Source of the DNA: Siphonodentalium dalli
Taxonomy: Eukaryota > Mollusca > Scaphopoda > Gadilida > Siphonodentaliidae
Assembly: GCA_032622095.1 (NCBI GenBank)
Contig: CP136065.1
Location: 20,760,134 to 20,824,133, forward strand
Direction of reading: 5' to 3'
DNA length: 64,000 bases
Of the stretch, positions 32,930 through 44,599 are shown one piece after another. Position 1 is the first letter of the stretch. Each line of letters starts with the position of its first letter. A model generated the notes under the pieces. The model was not told the origin of the DNA. It did not search any database and worked only from the letters and a program-made list of their open reading frames with translations. The translations under genes and the position numbers were made by a program.

Positions 32930-34640
32930 CCCCAAATGTGATTTAATTCATCATATCATATCATTAGAGAAGAACGTGCATGCAATTTGGTGGAATCAGT
33001 GCTAAATATATTTGTATCAACTTTGGTGCAACTCCCCTCTTGCATGACTGGAACCGCGCCACTTTTGTCATATTTAAACCACGTCTATTAGCCTCATGCA
33101 TGCATTATATAATGGAGATGATTATATATAGGTTTGGTGGTAATCGGCAACTAAACAAATTCTTATCATAGTTAATACACCCCCCCCCCATCTCTCACTC
33201 AAACGGCACCAATTTCGCGTCTTTAAATCACACGTTTATATTCCTCGTATCACGGAGAAGAATAATATATCAATTTGGTCGAAATCTATGCTAAAAAATA
33301 GCCCCTCCACTGACACCAACAACGTCACTATTGAAAATTTTAACCCGCACCATTATCTTACTCGTAAAAAGTTACCCCTATTAGACCGCCTTGGTGCCAT
33401 CTTGATTGCACCCTTAAAGTTATATATAGAAGTAATAGAACACAGACAGATATTCGCAAATATTTGATTCATTGTATCATTTGAGAAGAACGTGTATGAG
33501 CTTGATGGTAATTGGCACTAAACATATTTTTATAAGTTTTTGGTGACCCTCCCGTCCCTATTTCGGACTCAAGCGGCGCCACTTTTGATATCATTAAACC
33601 ACACACTTAGACTCATTATAGAGATGATTATATATAAAATTTATGAAAATTGGCGAGTATACAATTCGTATCAAATTTAGGGCTACCATTTCATATCTCT
33701 CATCCAAAAGGCACCAATTTGGCGCATTTAAACCACACGATTAGATTATTCCTATCACGGAGAAGAATATGTATCAATCATGTGGAAATCGGCGCTAAAC
33801 ATATTGTTTATCAATGTTTGTGTCCCTCTCACCCTCTAGGCACCCCTGACTCGAATGGCCCCACTTTTGACATCTTTAAACCACACAATTAGACTCCTGA
33901 TATCATGGAGATTATTATTTGTAAGTTTGGTGCTAATCCGCGACTAAACAAATTTTTTTCAAATTATGAGCACACCCCACCCACCCCATCTCTCACCAAA
34001 GCAGCACCAATATGACGTCTTTAAAATCACACGATTAGATTCCTCATATTATGGATAAGAATGTGTATCAATTTGGTGGAAATTGGCGCTAAAAATATTG
34101 TATACATTTTGGTGCCCCTCTCCCTTTCAGTGCACCCCTGACTCGAATGACGACACGTTTGACAGCTTTAAGTCACGGTATTATATACCTCATACCATGG
34201 GGATATATTTGCATCAGTTTCGTGGCAATCGGCGACTTAACCAATTCTTATCATATTTAGTACCCACCCCCCACCCCAAAATCTATCATCCCAACGACAC
34301 CAATTTGGCGTTTTTAAATCACACAATAAGATTCCTTGTATCATGGAGAAGATCTCAGAAGAATGTGCATCAATTGGTGGAATTCGGCGCTAAAATTATT
34401 TTTGATCAATTTTGGTGCCCCTCTCCCCTTTCGGGCATCCCTGACGCGAACGGCGCGAATTTTGGCATATTTAAACCACACCATTAGATTCCTCATATTA
34501 TGGGGATGATTATATATAAGTTTGGTGGCAATCGGCTACAACTTTTTTTGTTCTGCCCCTCCCCTTGTCTGCCCCTGACAACAACGGCGTCACTTTAGAA
34601 AATTCTAACCTTCACCATTATCTTTCTCGTAAAACATTGC
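32930..34640 (+). repeat. Tandem array inside the Helitron, about 280-300-bp unit, 6 copies
   Basis: Each unit alternates two related half-units. One carries 'gagaagaatgtgtatcaatt' with 'tggtggaaatcggcgctaaa', near 32968, 33251, 33484, 33760, 34053 and 34350. The other carries 'atggagatgattatatataa' with 'gtttggtggcaatcggc'. 'aaaccacac(g/a)attaga' recurs between them. Open frames at 33650 and 34083 are frame shadows. Confidence 0.85.
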
Positions 34641-34740
34641 TCCTAGTAAACCCCTTTGGTGCCATCTAGATGGTCCCCTGTGAATTTCTATAGAACACAG
34701 ACAGACAGACAGACAGACATTCGCAAATATAGATATAAGA

Positions 34741-35158
34741 TGCATTGGCCTAACAATTTTTTATCATTTTTTTAAAATAAATGTTTCTTACAATTTTTAG
34801 GACATAAAATAAAAAAACCCAAATTGTGTTACTGGACATCTTTCGTATGATGAACGACGATAATTTTTACGAACAGCTATTTGTAGTTGTAATTTTTGTT
34901 TGGACGACCAAAACAAGCCCACACATATAAAGAAACATATAGAAGAGTGTCGTCTGCTCATGTTTGTCTGGGGCTCTGTATGGGTGAAATTATAAAATTG
35001 TTAAGGAATACAAGAAAAAATTATTAAAATTGTAAAAAATTGTTAGGCCAATGCATTCTCTTATATATGCGAGGCGACCTATGGTCGACTCTCATATATA
35101 AGAGAATGCATTGGCACAGGGTAAACAAAAATCCCGACTTACGACTGGATGTGATATG
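34741..35158. mobile_element. PalM MITE, right part (continues 29545-29601)
   Basis: It runs from 'tgcattggcctaac' through the AT-rich interior to the second palindromic terminus, 'ggccaatgcattctc' to 'ggcacaggg' at 35121, and the outer repeat 'cgacttacgactgg'. It borders the duplicated core. Confidence 0.88.
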
Positions 35159-35668
35159 GATTTATTATTTAAAACCCAATATATATTAATTAGATAACAT
35201 GACAGGACAGTATTCCATTTCTGTGTTGAAAAAGCCAGAGTGGCATAATGTTATCGGCATGCAATCCGAACAGCATGGTACTAAACTCACTCCTAAAAGC
35301 ATGGACAATGCAGCACACCATTTCCCCCAAAAAGAACGTTTAGAACTAGAAGTTGTCAAATTATTACTAATCTATGAAGTAACTATTTTCTCTTTTCTCA
35401 AACTCTTCCATGAAATATCCCTTGACTTCGTGTTTAAACGAGTGATCCCCCTGCCAGAAAATTAAAATTTGCTCTCAAATATTTAAAAGCAGAATCACCA
35501 ATTGCAACGTTCTTGTGAATTTGTAGTTTTATCAGCGTCCACTCCGATAACCTAGTTTCAATTGATCCCGGAATATTCTCGTTCTGGGTTAATACTATCT
35601 TCAAGATATGAGTGTTCATAAGTCAAATGTGTTCTAAACCGTTCCAATAACCTTGCTCCGACATTCTG

Positions 35669-35788
35669 ATAACCATTTGGATAACCATTTGGATAACCAT
35701 TTGGATAACCATTTGGATAACCATTTGGATAACCATTTGGATAACCATTTGGATAACCATTTGGATAACCATTTGGATAACCATTTGT
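35669..35788 (-). repeat. 12-bp minisatellite, 10 copies (inverse of 4123-4236)
   Basis: There are ten perfect GGTTATCCAAAT units on the minus strand. Equal copy number in both arms suggests the duplication is recent relative to array turnover, or that the arms are homogenised. Confidence 0.95.
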
Positions 35789-35929
35789 CTTCAAACTCAA
35801 TTCTGGATACCGAGAGGAACAAGTATAACAAGTATAACAAGTATAACCAGTGTTTTATTTATTATCCGTTTTATCACAAATACAGCTATCCATTCACAAG
35901 CTAGGTTATTGTCCAAGATGCACCATTAA

Positions 35930-36376
35930 CCCTTTACCCAACAGAGCGGCCCTGTGCCAATGCATTCTCTTATATATGCGAGTCGACCATAGGTCGCCTC
36001 GCATATATAAGAGAATGCATTGGCCTAACAATTTTTTACAATTTTAATAATTTTTTCTTGTATTCTTTAACAATTTGTATAATTTCACCCATACAGAGCC
36101 CCAGACAAACATGAGCAGACGACACTCTTCTATATACTTTTATGTATGTGTGGGGCTCCCTGCAGGGTTATAGATGTTTTTTATTTTATGTCCTAAAAAT
36201 TGTAAGAAACATTTATTTAAAAAAAATGATAAAATATTGTTAGGCCAATGCATTCTCTTATATATGCGAGGCGACCTATGGTCGACTCGCATATATAAGA
36301 GAATGCATTGGCACAGGGTATTTTAGGCTGTTGAAGCTTTATTTGGCCGGTTTTGGCCGGTTTGTTGGGTAAAGGG
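35930..36376. mobile_element. TTAA-flanked MITE (piggyBac- or Kolobok-type), copy 1
   Basis: The inverted termini are 'ccctttacccaaca' and 'tgttgggtaaaggg', flanked by TTAA at 35926-35929 and 36377-36380. The sister arm has one TTAA (3979-3982) and no insert. TTAA duplication with a CCC start fits piggyBac-like non-autonomous elements, and Kolobok is the alternative. A PalM-type element (35950-36318) forms nearly the whole interior. Confidence 0.9.
35950..36318. mobile_element. PalM element inside the TTAA element
   Basis: Both termini 'ccctgtgccaatgcattctc' and 'ggcacaggg' are present with subterminal palindromes and the 369-bp length of other copies, but without the outer 'atatgtgacccgcc' repeats. 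It is either a nested insertion or a module shared by two families. Confidence 0.85.
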
Positions 36377-36652
36377 TTAATATTTGAATGATATTTTAGT
36401 GTATAGCTATATCACAATTAACATTAAAAGTGATATGTACTTTTAATAATATGGCTTAAATCCAAATAATTTCCGCAGAGTATTGCGGCGAGATGGACAA
36501 CGCATGTGTATTATACACGTGAGTATCTAGGGGATATACACAAGCAAAGATCGTTCGATACTATACCTGACGGCAACATAGACAAGTTTACTCCCTCGTT
36601 CGTCTAAGAGAGCCCGCGAGAGCCCGGGTGTCTTCGTGTGGTTTCGGACAGT

Positions 36653-37122
36653 ATATGTGATCCGCCATATCAAATCCAGTCGTAAGTCGGGAATTTTTTA
36701 CCCTGTGCCAATGCATTCTCTTATATATGCGAGTCGACCATAGGTCGCCTCGCATATATAAGAGAATGCATTGGCCTAACAATTTTTTATCATTTTTTTT
36801 AAATAAATGTTTCTTACAATTTTTAGGACATAAAATAAAAAACATCCATTAACCTGCAGAGAGCCCCACACATATATAAAAGCATATAGAAGAGTGTCGT
36901 CTGCTCATGTTTGTCTGGGGCTCTGTATGGGTGAAATTATAAAATTGTTAGAGAATACAAGAAAAAATTATTCAAATTGTAAAAAATTGTTAGGCCAATG
37001 CATTCTCTTATATATGCGAGGCGACCTATGGTCGACTCGCATATATATATAAGAGAATGCATTGCCACAGGGTAAAACAAAATCCCGACTTACGACTGGA
37101 TTTGATATGGCGGGTCACATAT
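36653..37122. mobile_element. PalM MITE, complete copy closing arm 2
   Basis: The outer repeats are 'atatgtgatccgccatatc' and the complement of 'gatatggcgggtcacatat'. The inner element is 36701-37072, with one extra AT repeat in the right palindrome and a g-to-c change in 'attgccacaggg'. The next 730 bases (37123-37852) hold nothing recognisable apart from a T run near 37250. Confidence 0.88.
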
Positions 37123-37852
37123 ATTGTCAAGGCGGTGGATTCCTATCCGGTCCAGTTCCTTGTAGTCCGAACCGCTGCCAGGGCCTAACATTTTAAACAT
37201 GGTAACGTTGGTATTGCATAACATTGTAAGGATCGGATGAATTTAAATTTTTTTTTTTTTTTATGTTTAATTAGAAGAAAGAATGAAAAAGGAGGACAAG
37301 ACAAAATGCACGCACACATTCATTCTCTCAATTCAAGGCTTGGAAGAGCGAAATTCTTCCATGCCCTGGCCTACTTTCTTACATGTGACATATAATTAGA
37401 AAATATTTAAAGGCACACAATGTATTCGGATAATTTTAACAAAGAGTTCTCAAGCTAAAAGTAAATTGAAGCTACGATGGTATAATTTTTTCCCCAGAAA
37501 ATGGGCTTTCTTTTTCTACAACAATGCTGATAAGAACAATAAATCAGTCGTTTTCTTCTGAATAATTTTAGAATTCACTTTCAGCTACATTATTTGGTGA
37601 TATGTGCATATTTAATGTTTGCATAATCAAACACTATGTGCAGTTTTAAATATTTTACAGTCTGAATTTACCAAAAACAATATAACTGTATTGTAAATAT
37701 TGTAGTTATTTTAATCGGATCGGATGAAATTTTAACTACAGGTGATTTCGTATTTTCGACCTACCTTGTGTGTAGTATAAAGTAATGGTGAGGAACAGAA
37801 CTGCGCACGCTCTCATGTTTGATTGTCTACGTCTATACGCGCAGTTACCAGA

Positions 37853-37957
37853 GAATCACAGTGTCAAACGTGTCCAGGTGCTTTCTAGAATCACAGTGTC
37901 AAACGTGTCCAGGTGCTTTCTAGAATCACAGTGTCAAACGTGTCCAGGTGCTTTCTA
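37853..37957 (+). repeat. 35-bp tandem repeat, 3 copies
   Basis: 'gaatcacagtgtcaaacgtg' plus 'tccaggtgctttcta' starts at 37853, 37888 and 37923 with no differences noticed, so it is recent. Confidence 0.95.
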
Positions 37958-39674
37958 GATTTGGATTCTGGCTCCAGTGAAGAATTATGTCGATATTCCC
38001 CCTATTTAACCTGTCTGGGTAACACTCCATTGGACACAACGATTGTCCTGAAAACCAATGCTGGTCCTTCATTGATCATTAAAATCTATTGGGACCCGCC
38101 TTCTATAACATAATAGTTGTCAAAACACTCACCCGTATTGTGTAACGAAAAACGTCTTATCTGACACCTCATCACAATTTTCAACTTCAATATGTTTTTG
38201 CAATGTACTTGTTGGGATTATTGGCCGTTAGTTTAGTTTTTCTCGATAAAAATGGTTGCGTCTCTTCGTTGCGCTTTCTATAGATATCCCGATTTTAAAG
38301 GTTCTCAATCCGATCAGAGGGTCCCCATATCATTAAGATACAACAACAACATTTCTTCAAAATGCGCTTTTGTTATCAGAATCGACTAATTGCAACAAAA
38401 TATTGCTAACCACTATCAACAATAGTAACTAATTTCCCAAAACGTGTAATTTATCAACATTTTGTTCAATGAAATATGGCCGTATTATCACTTGAGAGTA
38501 CTCACGAAATTTGGCCGTATTACCACTTAATTTTAGAGTTATCCATCTTCATCCGCAATTTTGACCGAAACCATCCTTTTTTTAATGGCGTGTTTCTGGG
38601 CCAGAAACAATTGAAATAACAAACTTCAAAAATCGATATCTGATCACTCTGAGCTTTGATGGGTGGGTTCCTCGACTCGAATTAAATATTGTTTACCCCC
38701 GAAACAAAAGAAATAGTAATTTAGAAGCGTTAAATCGGATTGAGTACCTTTAATTGCTAACTCAATTCAGTGCCCGAAAGACGTCATCTGTTTGTCGGCG
38801 ACCAGATAATATGCCGTCGCCCTGAACACCACATACAAGAAAACCATAGTCAGAAATGGTAACGCGCTCAAGATCATATATTATATACCCATGATTGTAA
38901 TTATAGAATATAAAATATATTGGTTTCCCGAATGACCAACTCAGAATTCCGTTAAAATAACAATAAAAACCAGCACCTAATTAACGAACCGGTGGCCGAC
39001 TCGGCCGTCTCCGACCACAACCATCAGAGGGCTGCAGAACGAAACATATCTATAAAAGTTGAAATATAAGACTTACAAATTATCTTTTAAATTTCTTTTA
39101 TTGGTAATTGACATAGCTTGTCACAAACCAAAAATCAACATTATTGACATAATAATGTAAAGGACAATAAACGAAATTGAAATTCCCAACTACACCTTTT
39201 ACCGGACTCGGCCTCCTTGTCGCGCAGTTCGACTTTTAAACCAGAAAACCAATTATCTATAAATAAAATGCCCATAGGACCACATATATAAACAAAATGG
39301 AGAACAGTATACACGCGGTGCGCGCTAATAAACATACTGTACCAGGAGACTTGTCTGTTTAATTATCATCAGGAGGTTTATATATCAGGGCATGCGCAGA
39401 TGCTGTTTTGGGGTCTGTTGAGGTCATAATGATACAACAAATTCACTTCAACTGTCATCAATAAACCCGATGTGTTTCGATCACAACTGTACTCATTGTC
39501 TTCACGCGTTTTTCATATATCTAATAATTAAGCAATCATAATCAAATAATTAATTCTTCCACTTCCCCCGCTCACGAAATGGTGAGAGAGCAAACAAATA
39601 TTACTAATTTTATCGATAAAGGTGTCTATTATCTCAGTATACACGACAGCGTCTGGCGATCATATAATATGGGG
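37958..39674. other. Spacer with a third copy of the 573-1212 repeat
   Basis: At 38846-38925 'agaaaaccatagtcagaaat' plus 'ggtaacgc' matches 25987 onward without the foldback insertion. Otherwise no feature is supported. Confidence 0.55.
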
Positions 39675-39800
39675 TGCAGGACGTTTCGGCACCTAGACGT
39701 TTCGGCACCTGGTTTTCTGGACCTTTCGGCATCTGGGTTTTCAGCACTTGGTTGTTTCGGCCCAGGTGCTTGGACGTTTCGACACTTCGTCGAATACGTT
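39675..39800 (+). repeat. TTTCGGCACCTGG-type degenerate minisatellite
   Basis: Units such as 'gacgtttcggcacctagacg' and 'tttcggcacctggttttc' repeat irregularly. The same motif occurs in both orientations at 46105-46545, showing a dispersed family. Open frames here are shadows. Confidence 0.7.
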
Positions 39801-40515
39801 TTGGCACTTGTTTCTTTTTCTTTTCTTTTCATATATAATATTGTCTTTGATGTTGGAAGCATTGAACGTGCAGCAGCGGCGTTTCCAAATATGAATACCG
39901 ACAGACCAAGAAACAACAAACGCCAACAGCTTTACTTGTTCGTCATGCCCCAACCTGGTATATAAATTGGTTTCAACTTGTTCTACCGTGGGTAGAGGTA
40001 CCCAACCACTTTTGAAGTTTGACCGCTGCACTATTTCTGTGGAGTAATCTTACAGCAATGTCGTTATTGATGTCTCTCTTATATATCGCGAATATAGATT
40101 GGATGGTCTGTTTAGAGAGCTATCGTATTATGAGGTAGGAGCTATCGACCAATTTGTTTCTCACATCGACAAGACATCAACAGCCCCTTGATATAAGTGT
40201 CTGAACTTCAAACTCCTCACTCGGATGCAGTGTGAGACAGAGCTATCTGTTCAGAGAACTATCATAATATTACGTAGCGAATCGACCAACAGAATTTTCA
40301 AATCGATACCACACCACCAGACTCTTGGTAGAAGTGTCTGGCCTTCAAGCTTCTCCCCCTCGTGCAGTATGTGAATATCTTAGAAATATCAGTATTGATG
40401 ACCCTCTTATATATCGCGAACAGAGCTATCATAACTTGACGTAGCTAATTATCCAGCATAATTTTCACATCGACGCCGCAGCACCAGGCCCTTGGTAGAA
40501 CGGCCAGATGTCGAT

Positions 40516-43500
40516 ATATAGATAGATAGATAGATTTATTCAGCAAAAGACGCCCCATTATAGGGACAGGTTGCCATGTATAATAATATTAACAGTGTAT
40601 CATGTGACATCATACAATATATTGACATTACATACATTGAATAATAGTGATAATAGCATAATATATGTATATATATATTCATTAATTGCGTATATTCTTA
40701 TCTGTAGAGTGAGTTATGTTCCATGATTCAACACATGTAATTTGTCTATTTTACTGTGATCTGGCTTCGAATAACCGCTTGACTACGTTGCAGATTTGGG
40801 AGCATATTTGTGCTGAGTCATTGGCTAATATATGTGTGAGTTGGTCCAATCTACTCATCAATCGAAAATTGATAAAATTGTCATCCATAATTTTAATGAG
40901 TTCATTCCGTATAGGAAGAAATGTTGGACAATCAATTAGGAAATGCCTCTCATCGTCGATAGCTTCGTCATTACACAAAACACATAATCTTCTGGCTAAA
41001 GGAATCGGTGGTTGGGCGTGACGACCCTTTTCAATGGCAAGAGAATGATTACTTATTCTTAGACGTGTAAATGCTGAGCGGTCAGCTAGCGACGCTGTAT
41101 TTAAAAGATAAGGTTCTAGGACAATATCTCTTTTAAAAAGTCGATATGTTCTTAATTTATTTTTACCAGATTTTGAAACGCCATCGCGCATACTTGTTCT
41201 GAAGTTTTCAGTTTGATTTTCACGAAGCTGGCGTTTAAATGACTTTAGAAGCTTGTTAATTAGAGGCTTGTTGTTAGTAATGTCGGAGGGTATAGTCAAG
41301 CCAAATGACTCCAGACTTTTGAATATCGAATTCCCAGCTACCCCACTGCGCTGTTCGCGCATTACATCACTTAATATGCCACTCGTACATCTGGATGAGA
41401 TTTTAACCGCATATGAAGCCATTCTACATAAAGCGTCAATATATAACGGATAGCTCCCTAAGTCAGCTCTGACTGCATTGTTTGAAGCGTATTTACCGAC
41501 TCCAAGTATTTGTTTGCAATGTGTGATATGAAGTTTCTCACACGGATACCGTTCGTGATTTTTTATTGTTAATTCATTTGCCCATAATTCACTGCCATAT
41601 AGAAGTATAGGCTTGATTAACTTATCAAACAGTTTAAGGGAAGTTTTTAGAGGGAGGGGCGCTTTATTTGCACACGCACGAGATATTGAATAAAGAGCTT
41701 TTCGTCCTTTGCCACTCAAATTATTTACGGCCTGCGTGAATTTTCCAGTGCTGGAAAACGTCATTCCGAGATAGGTATATTCGTTAACCAGATCCAAGGG
41801 ATTATCTTCAAGGAAAAACTGAGGGTGAACTTTTGGATTCCTCGTTCTGAAAATCAAGCATTTCGTCTTCTCCGTGTTTATTGACAGGGCATTTTGTCGC
41901 GTGAAGGACTGGAGTTTGTCTAGACATCGCTGAAGTCCTTCTGGACTCTCAGAGACCAAAACTAAGTCATCTGCGAAGAGCAAATGATTGAGCGCGCTAG
42001 ATCCAATACGTAACGGTTCACATTTATCATCGAAAATGTCCTTAATGTCATCAATGAATATTTTAAATAGTAAGGGCGATAATATTCATTCTTGGCGTAC
42101 CCCAATTGTGGAGAGATGTGAAGGACCGATACCTTTACTTGTATTTGTGCTATAAAGGCTTGACTGGTATAGTGATTTTAATATTTCCAATGAAAATCCT
42201 GAAATGCCAGCTGTTTCCATTTTTATAAAAAGAATTTGTCGATTAACAGTATCAAAAGCTTTCCTAAAATCGACAAATGTTGCATAGACAGGTTTCTTAG
42301 AGGATTTATATTTCTGTATTGACGCATGTAGGACAAAGGCGCTGTCGGCTGTACTTTTGCCAGTACTAAAGCCGAATTGGTTTTCGCTGATTATGTTGTT
42401 AGCATCGATAAATGTAGCTAATCTGTGATTAATAATTTTATTGAATAGTTTCCCTACTGACGAGCTCAATGCTATTGCACGATAATTATTGGGATCGTCT
42501 TTTGCTCCCTTTTTATGTATTAAACTGAGAACAGACTGACTCCATTCAGGTGGGTAATATCCTGATTGTAAAATGTTGTTGAACGTTTGAACAAATTCGG
42601 CAGTCATTAGAGGTACTGCACATTTGAGAAATTCATTCGAAATCTGATCCGGACCAACTGCCTTTCTTGTTTTAAGCTCACTCGCGGCGGACAGAATTTC
42701 ATCCGCAGTGATTGGACCATTATTGAGAGATATGTCTGGTGTTTTAGATCGACATATTGGTGGACCACTTCCTGAAGAATTAGGCTCAGTAGGGCAGTAC
42801 AGATTTTTGAAAAAGTCAGTAGCTGTGTCAGCATCCAGATCATCCGAGGGTTTATTGTTTTTATTTCTTAAGTCATCTATAATTCGCCAATATTGTTGAG
42901 GGTCAGCTGTTTCTAATTCGTCCAAACTATTATGGAGTTCCGCGTAGAATTTTCTTCTTTTACGTTTCAATTCCTTCTTATATGATTTTTTTATTATGAA
43001 AAATTTGGTTCTTATGTTTGTATCAAAGGGATTATTTCTAATTTCTCTCGCAATACTGTCGAAACTCTTTTTCAAGTCTTTACACCTGTTATCAAACCAT
43101 TTTCTTTTGCGTACATTTCTGTTCTTCACTGTAACCTTGGAGCAGGCGTGCCTGTTTATTTTGTTCATAATACACATTATATCATCTAACGCTTCGGTTA
43201 CTCCCTGTTTGTCCTCAGAGTATGCGCGTAATCGATACTGAGTCAATTCGTGCTTCACGGAAGGTGAATTAATTAAATGGCACGATTTGTGTTTACTTAA
43301 GCTATTCCACTTTAGTTTAATTTTTTGTTTTTCATAAGTAAATTTTGTAGTTACAGCTTTGTGACTTGGAGTTGAACAGGGATACACAAAGTGAAGAGCT
43401 AGTTGGCAATGGTCTGAATACTCCGAAGGTAGTTTAACACAGAAATAATCTACTGTATGCAGAAATCTATCCGTTAATATTATGTAATCGACCACGCTTG

Positions 43501-44140
43501 TACCATTATACTGATAACTCGTGAAGTGGCCTATCCTATCCCCAGCTGATCTACCATTAGCTATTCTAATACCTGTACTCTGGCATAATTGTAAAAGTTG
43601 CCTGCCAAATGCGTTGACGGCACTGTCCATATTAAGTCTGGGTTTGTCTGTATCTAATAAATAATCATCAGGTAGATTAATATGATTATCACTGTCCATT
43701 GCAACGTAGTCCGGTAGTTCTCCTGTACGTGCGTTCAAATCCCCACCGAGAATAATTAGTTCATTCGAATTATATTTCGAAAGGGCGTTCCCTATAATTG
43801 AGAACGCATTTTCATCTTTATGATTCGATTTCCAAAATGAAGAGTTGCTAGGCGGTATATAAGCAGATACAAAAACAATATCAGAAGACAAATTGAGCAA
43901 TTTTCCTGAAAATTCAGCGCACACTGCGTAGTCATTTATTTTGTTACTTGCTCGAAAAAACTTGTTATACTTCGAACGGTAGTAAAAAGCTATACCGCCT
44001 TTTTTCTTCGTACCACCTGTTCGGAACAAGTGTATGCATTCGTAATCAGGTATTTTGATATAAGATATTTCTTGGTGCCACATATATATGAGTAAACATT
44101 GTGCATCTTGAAATACGCTGAAAACCCCGTACTATACTGA
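40516..44140 (-). mobile_element. Non-LTR retrotransposon (LINE), 5'-truncated, with TCTA tail
   Basis: It spans the ORF2 coding region plus about 235 bases of 3' untranslated sequence, ending on the minus strand in a short (TCTA)n tail (complement of 40519-40540). The tandem-repeat tail and terminal CCHC module suit CR1/L2/Jockey-like clades, but I cannot place it precisely. The first endonuclease motif is missing, and an in-frame stop precedes the open frame near 44132, so the 5' end is truncated around there. Confidence 0.85.
40751..44083 (-). pseudogene. LINE ORF2: endonuclease, reverse transcriptase, zinc knuckle; one in-frame stop
   Basis: Apart from one TGA (42088-42086) this is a single frame of about 1,110 codons. 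The AP endonuclease part has GGDLNA (about residues 113-118), VVDYI (about 198) and YSDH (about 222). The reverse transcriptase has NNYRAIALSS, motif A FVDFRKAFD (about 603-611), motif B GVRQE-stop-ILSPLLF and motif C LFADDL (about 702). A CVLC...HFLIDC zinc knuckle lies near the C terminus. The stop replaces the usual glycine-cysteine after RQ, so two adjacent codons changed. The rest is open, implying a recent insertion. Cis function is lost unless the stop is read through. Confidence 0.92.
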
Positions 44141-44149
44141 ATGGATTCT

Positions 44150-44395
44150 CCAATTCAGTCATAAAATCATACACTGGAACGATATATTATTCATCTGGAT
44201 GGATGTTCAAGTCTTCATCAAAACCGCGAAGGGAAAGCCAGAACAAATCCAGTCTTCCTATCGTATTGGGAAGACAATGGAGGGTAAAATGCGACCCGTG
44301 AAGTTAACAATAGCATCAGAGGAGCTGTGGGATGAATTCATAAAAACAGGGAACAAAAACAAATACTGTGAATGGCTTTAAATTCGTTGGTATCG
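44150..44395 (+). pseudogene. Inverted fragment resembling LINE ORF1
   Basis: The plus-strand peptide starting at 44199 contains SYRIGKTMEGKMRPVKLTIA and EELWDEFIK. This resembles the RxGK...RPxxV...S block found in ORF1 proteins of CR1/Jockey-type LINEs. It lies head to head with the truncated ORF2, the arrangement produced by 5' inversion (twin priming). The family match rests on pattern memory, not alignment, and it could belong to an unrelated insert. Confidence 0.45.
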
Positions 44396-44426
44396 GACTA
44401 TCGGTGACGATATATTGAGACCGCCT

Positions 44427-44538
44427 GTTATTATAGAACCATATAAGTTAGCATGTTATTATAGAACCATATAAGTTAGCATGTTATTATAGAACCATAT
44501 AAGTTAGCATGTTATTATAGAACCATATAAGTTAGCAT
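44427..44538 (+). repeat. 28-bp tandem repeat, 4 copies
   Basis: 'gttattatagaaccatataa' plus 'gttagcat' is repeated four times exactly. Confidence 0.97.
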
Positions 44539-44599
44539 GTTTGTTATTGTAATAATAATTTACAGCATCAGTCAGAAGAAGTAGTATATTCAAGCCCCT

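Larger units (their letters stand above)
29602..34740 (-). mobile_element. Helitron-like element, 5.1 kb, non-autonomous
   Basis: On the minus strand it starts TCTTATATCTATATTTGCG, followed by a (GTCT)n tract, and ends 'gggcaacgccgggtaaccct' then GCTAG. A short GC-rich hairpin lies about 10 bases before the CTAG terminus. The flanks are A (5') and T (3') on that strand. Joining the flanks recreates the unbroken PalM palindrome with no base gained or lost, which is the A|T insertion without target duplication expected of Helitrons. A 1.7-kb tandem array lies in its 5' part and a separate TIR element is nested in its 3' part. No Rep or helicase motif is seen. Confidence 0.85.
35159..36652. repeat. 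Core of inverted duplication, arm 2
   Basis: This is the reverse complement of 3709-4800 plus the TTAA element at 35930-36376. Arm identity is high in unique-looking stretches such as 'gacaacgcatgtgtattat' and 'tgatatgtacttttaat'. PalM copies border both sides of the core in both arms. Confidence 0.85.

Noticed and set aside
33650-34487. Two plus-strand frames of 80 and 134 codons
   Set aside because: They are frame shadows of the 280-300-bp tandem array inside the Helitron.
39579-40031. Frames rich in TFRHLDVSAPG or KCRNVQAPGPK
   Set aside because: They are opposite-strand shadows of the TTTCGGCACC minisatellite.
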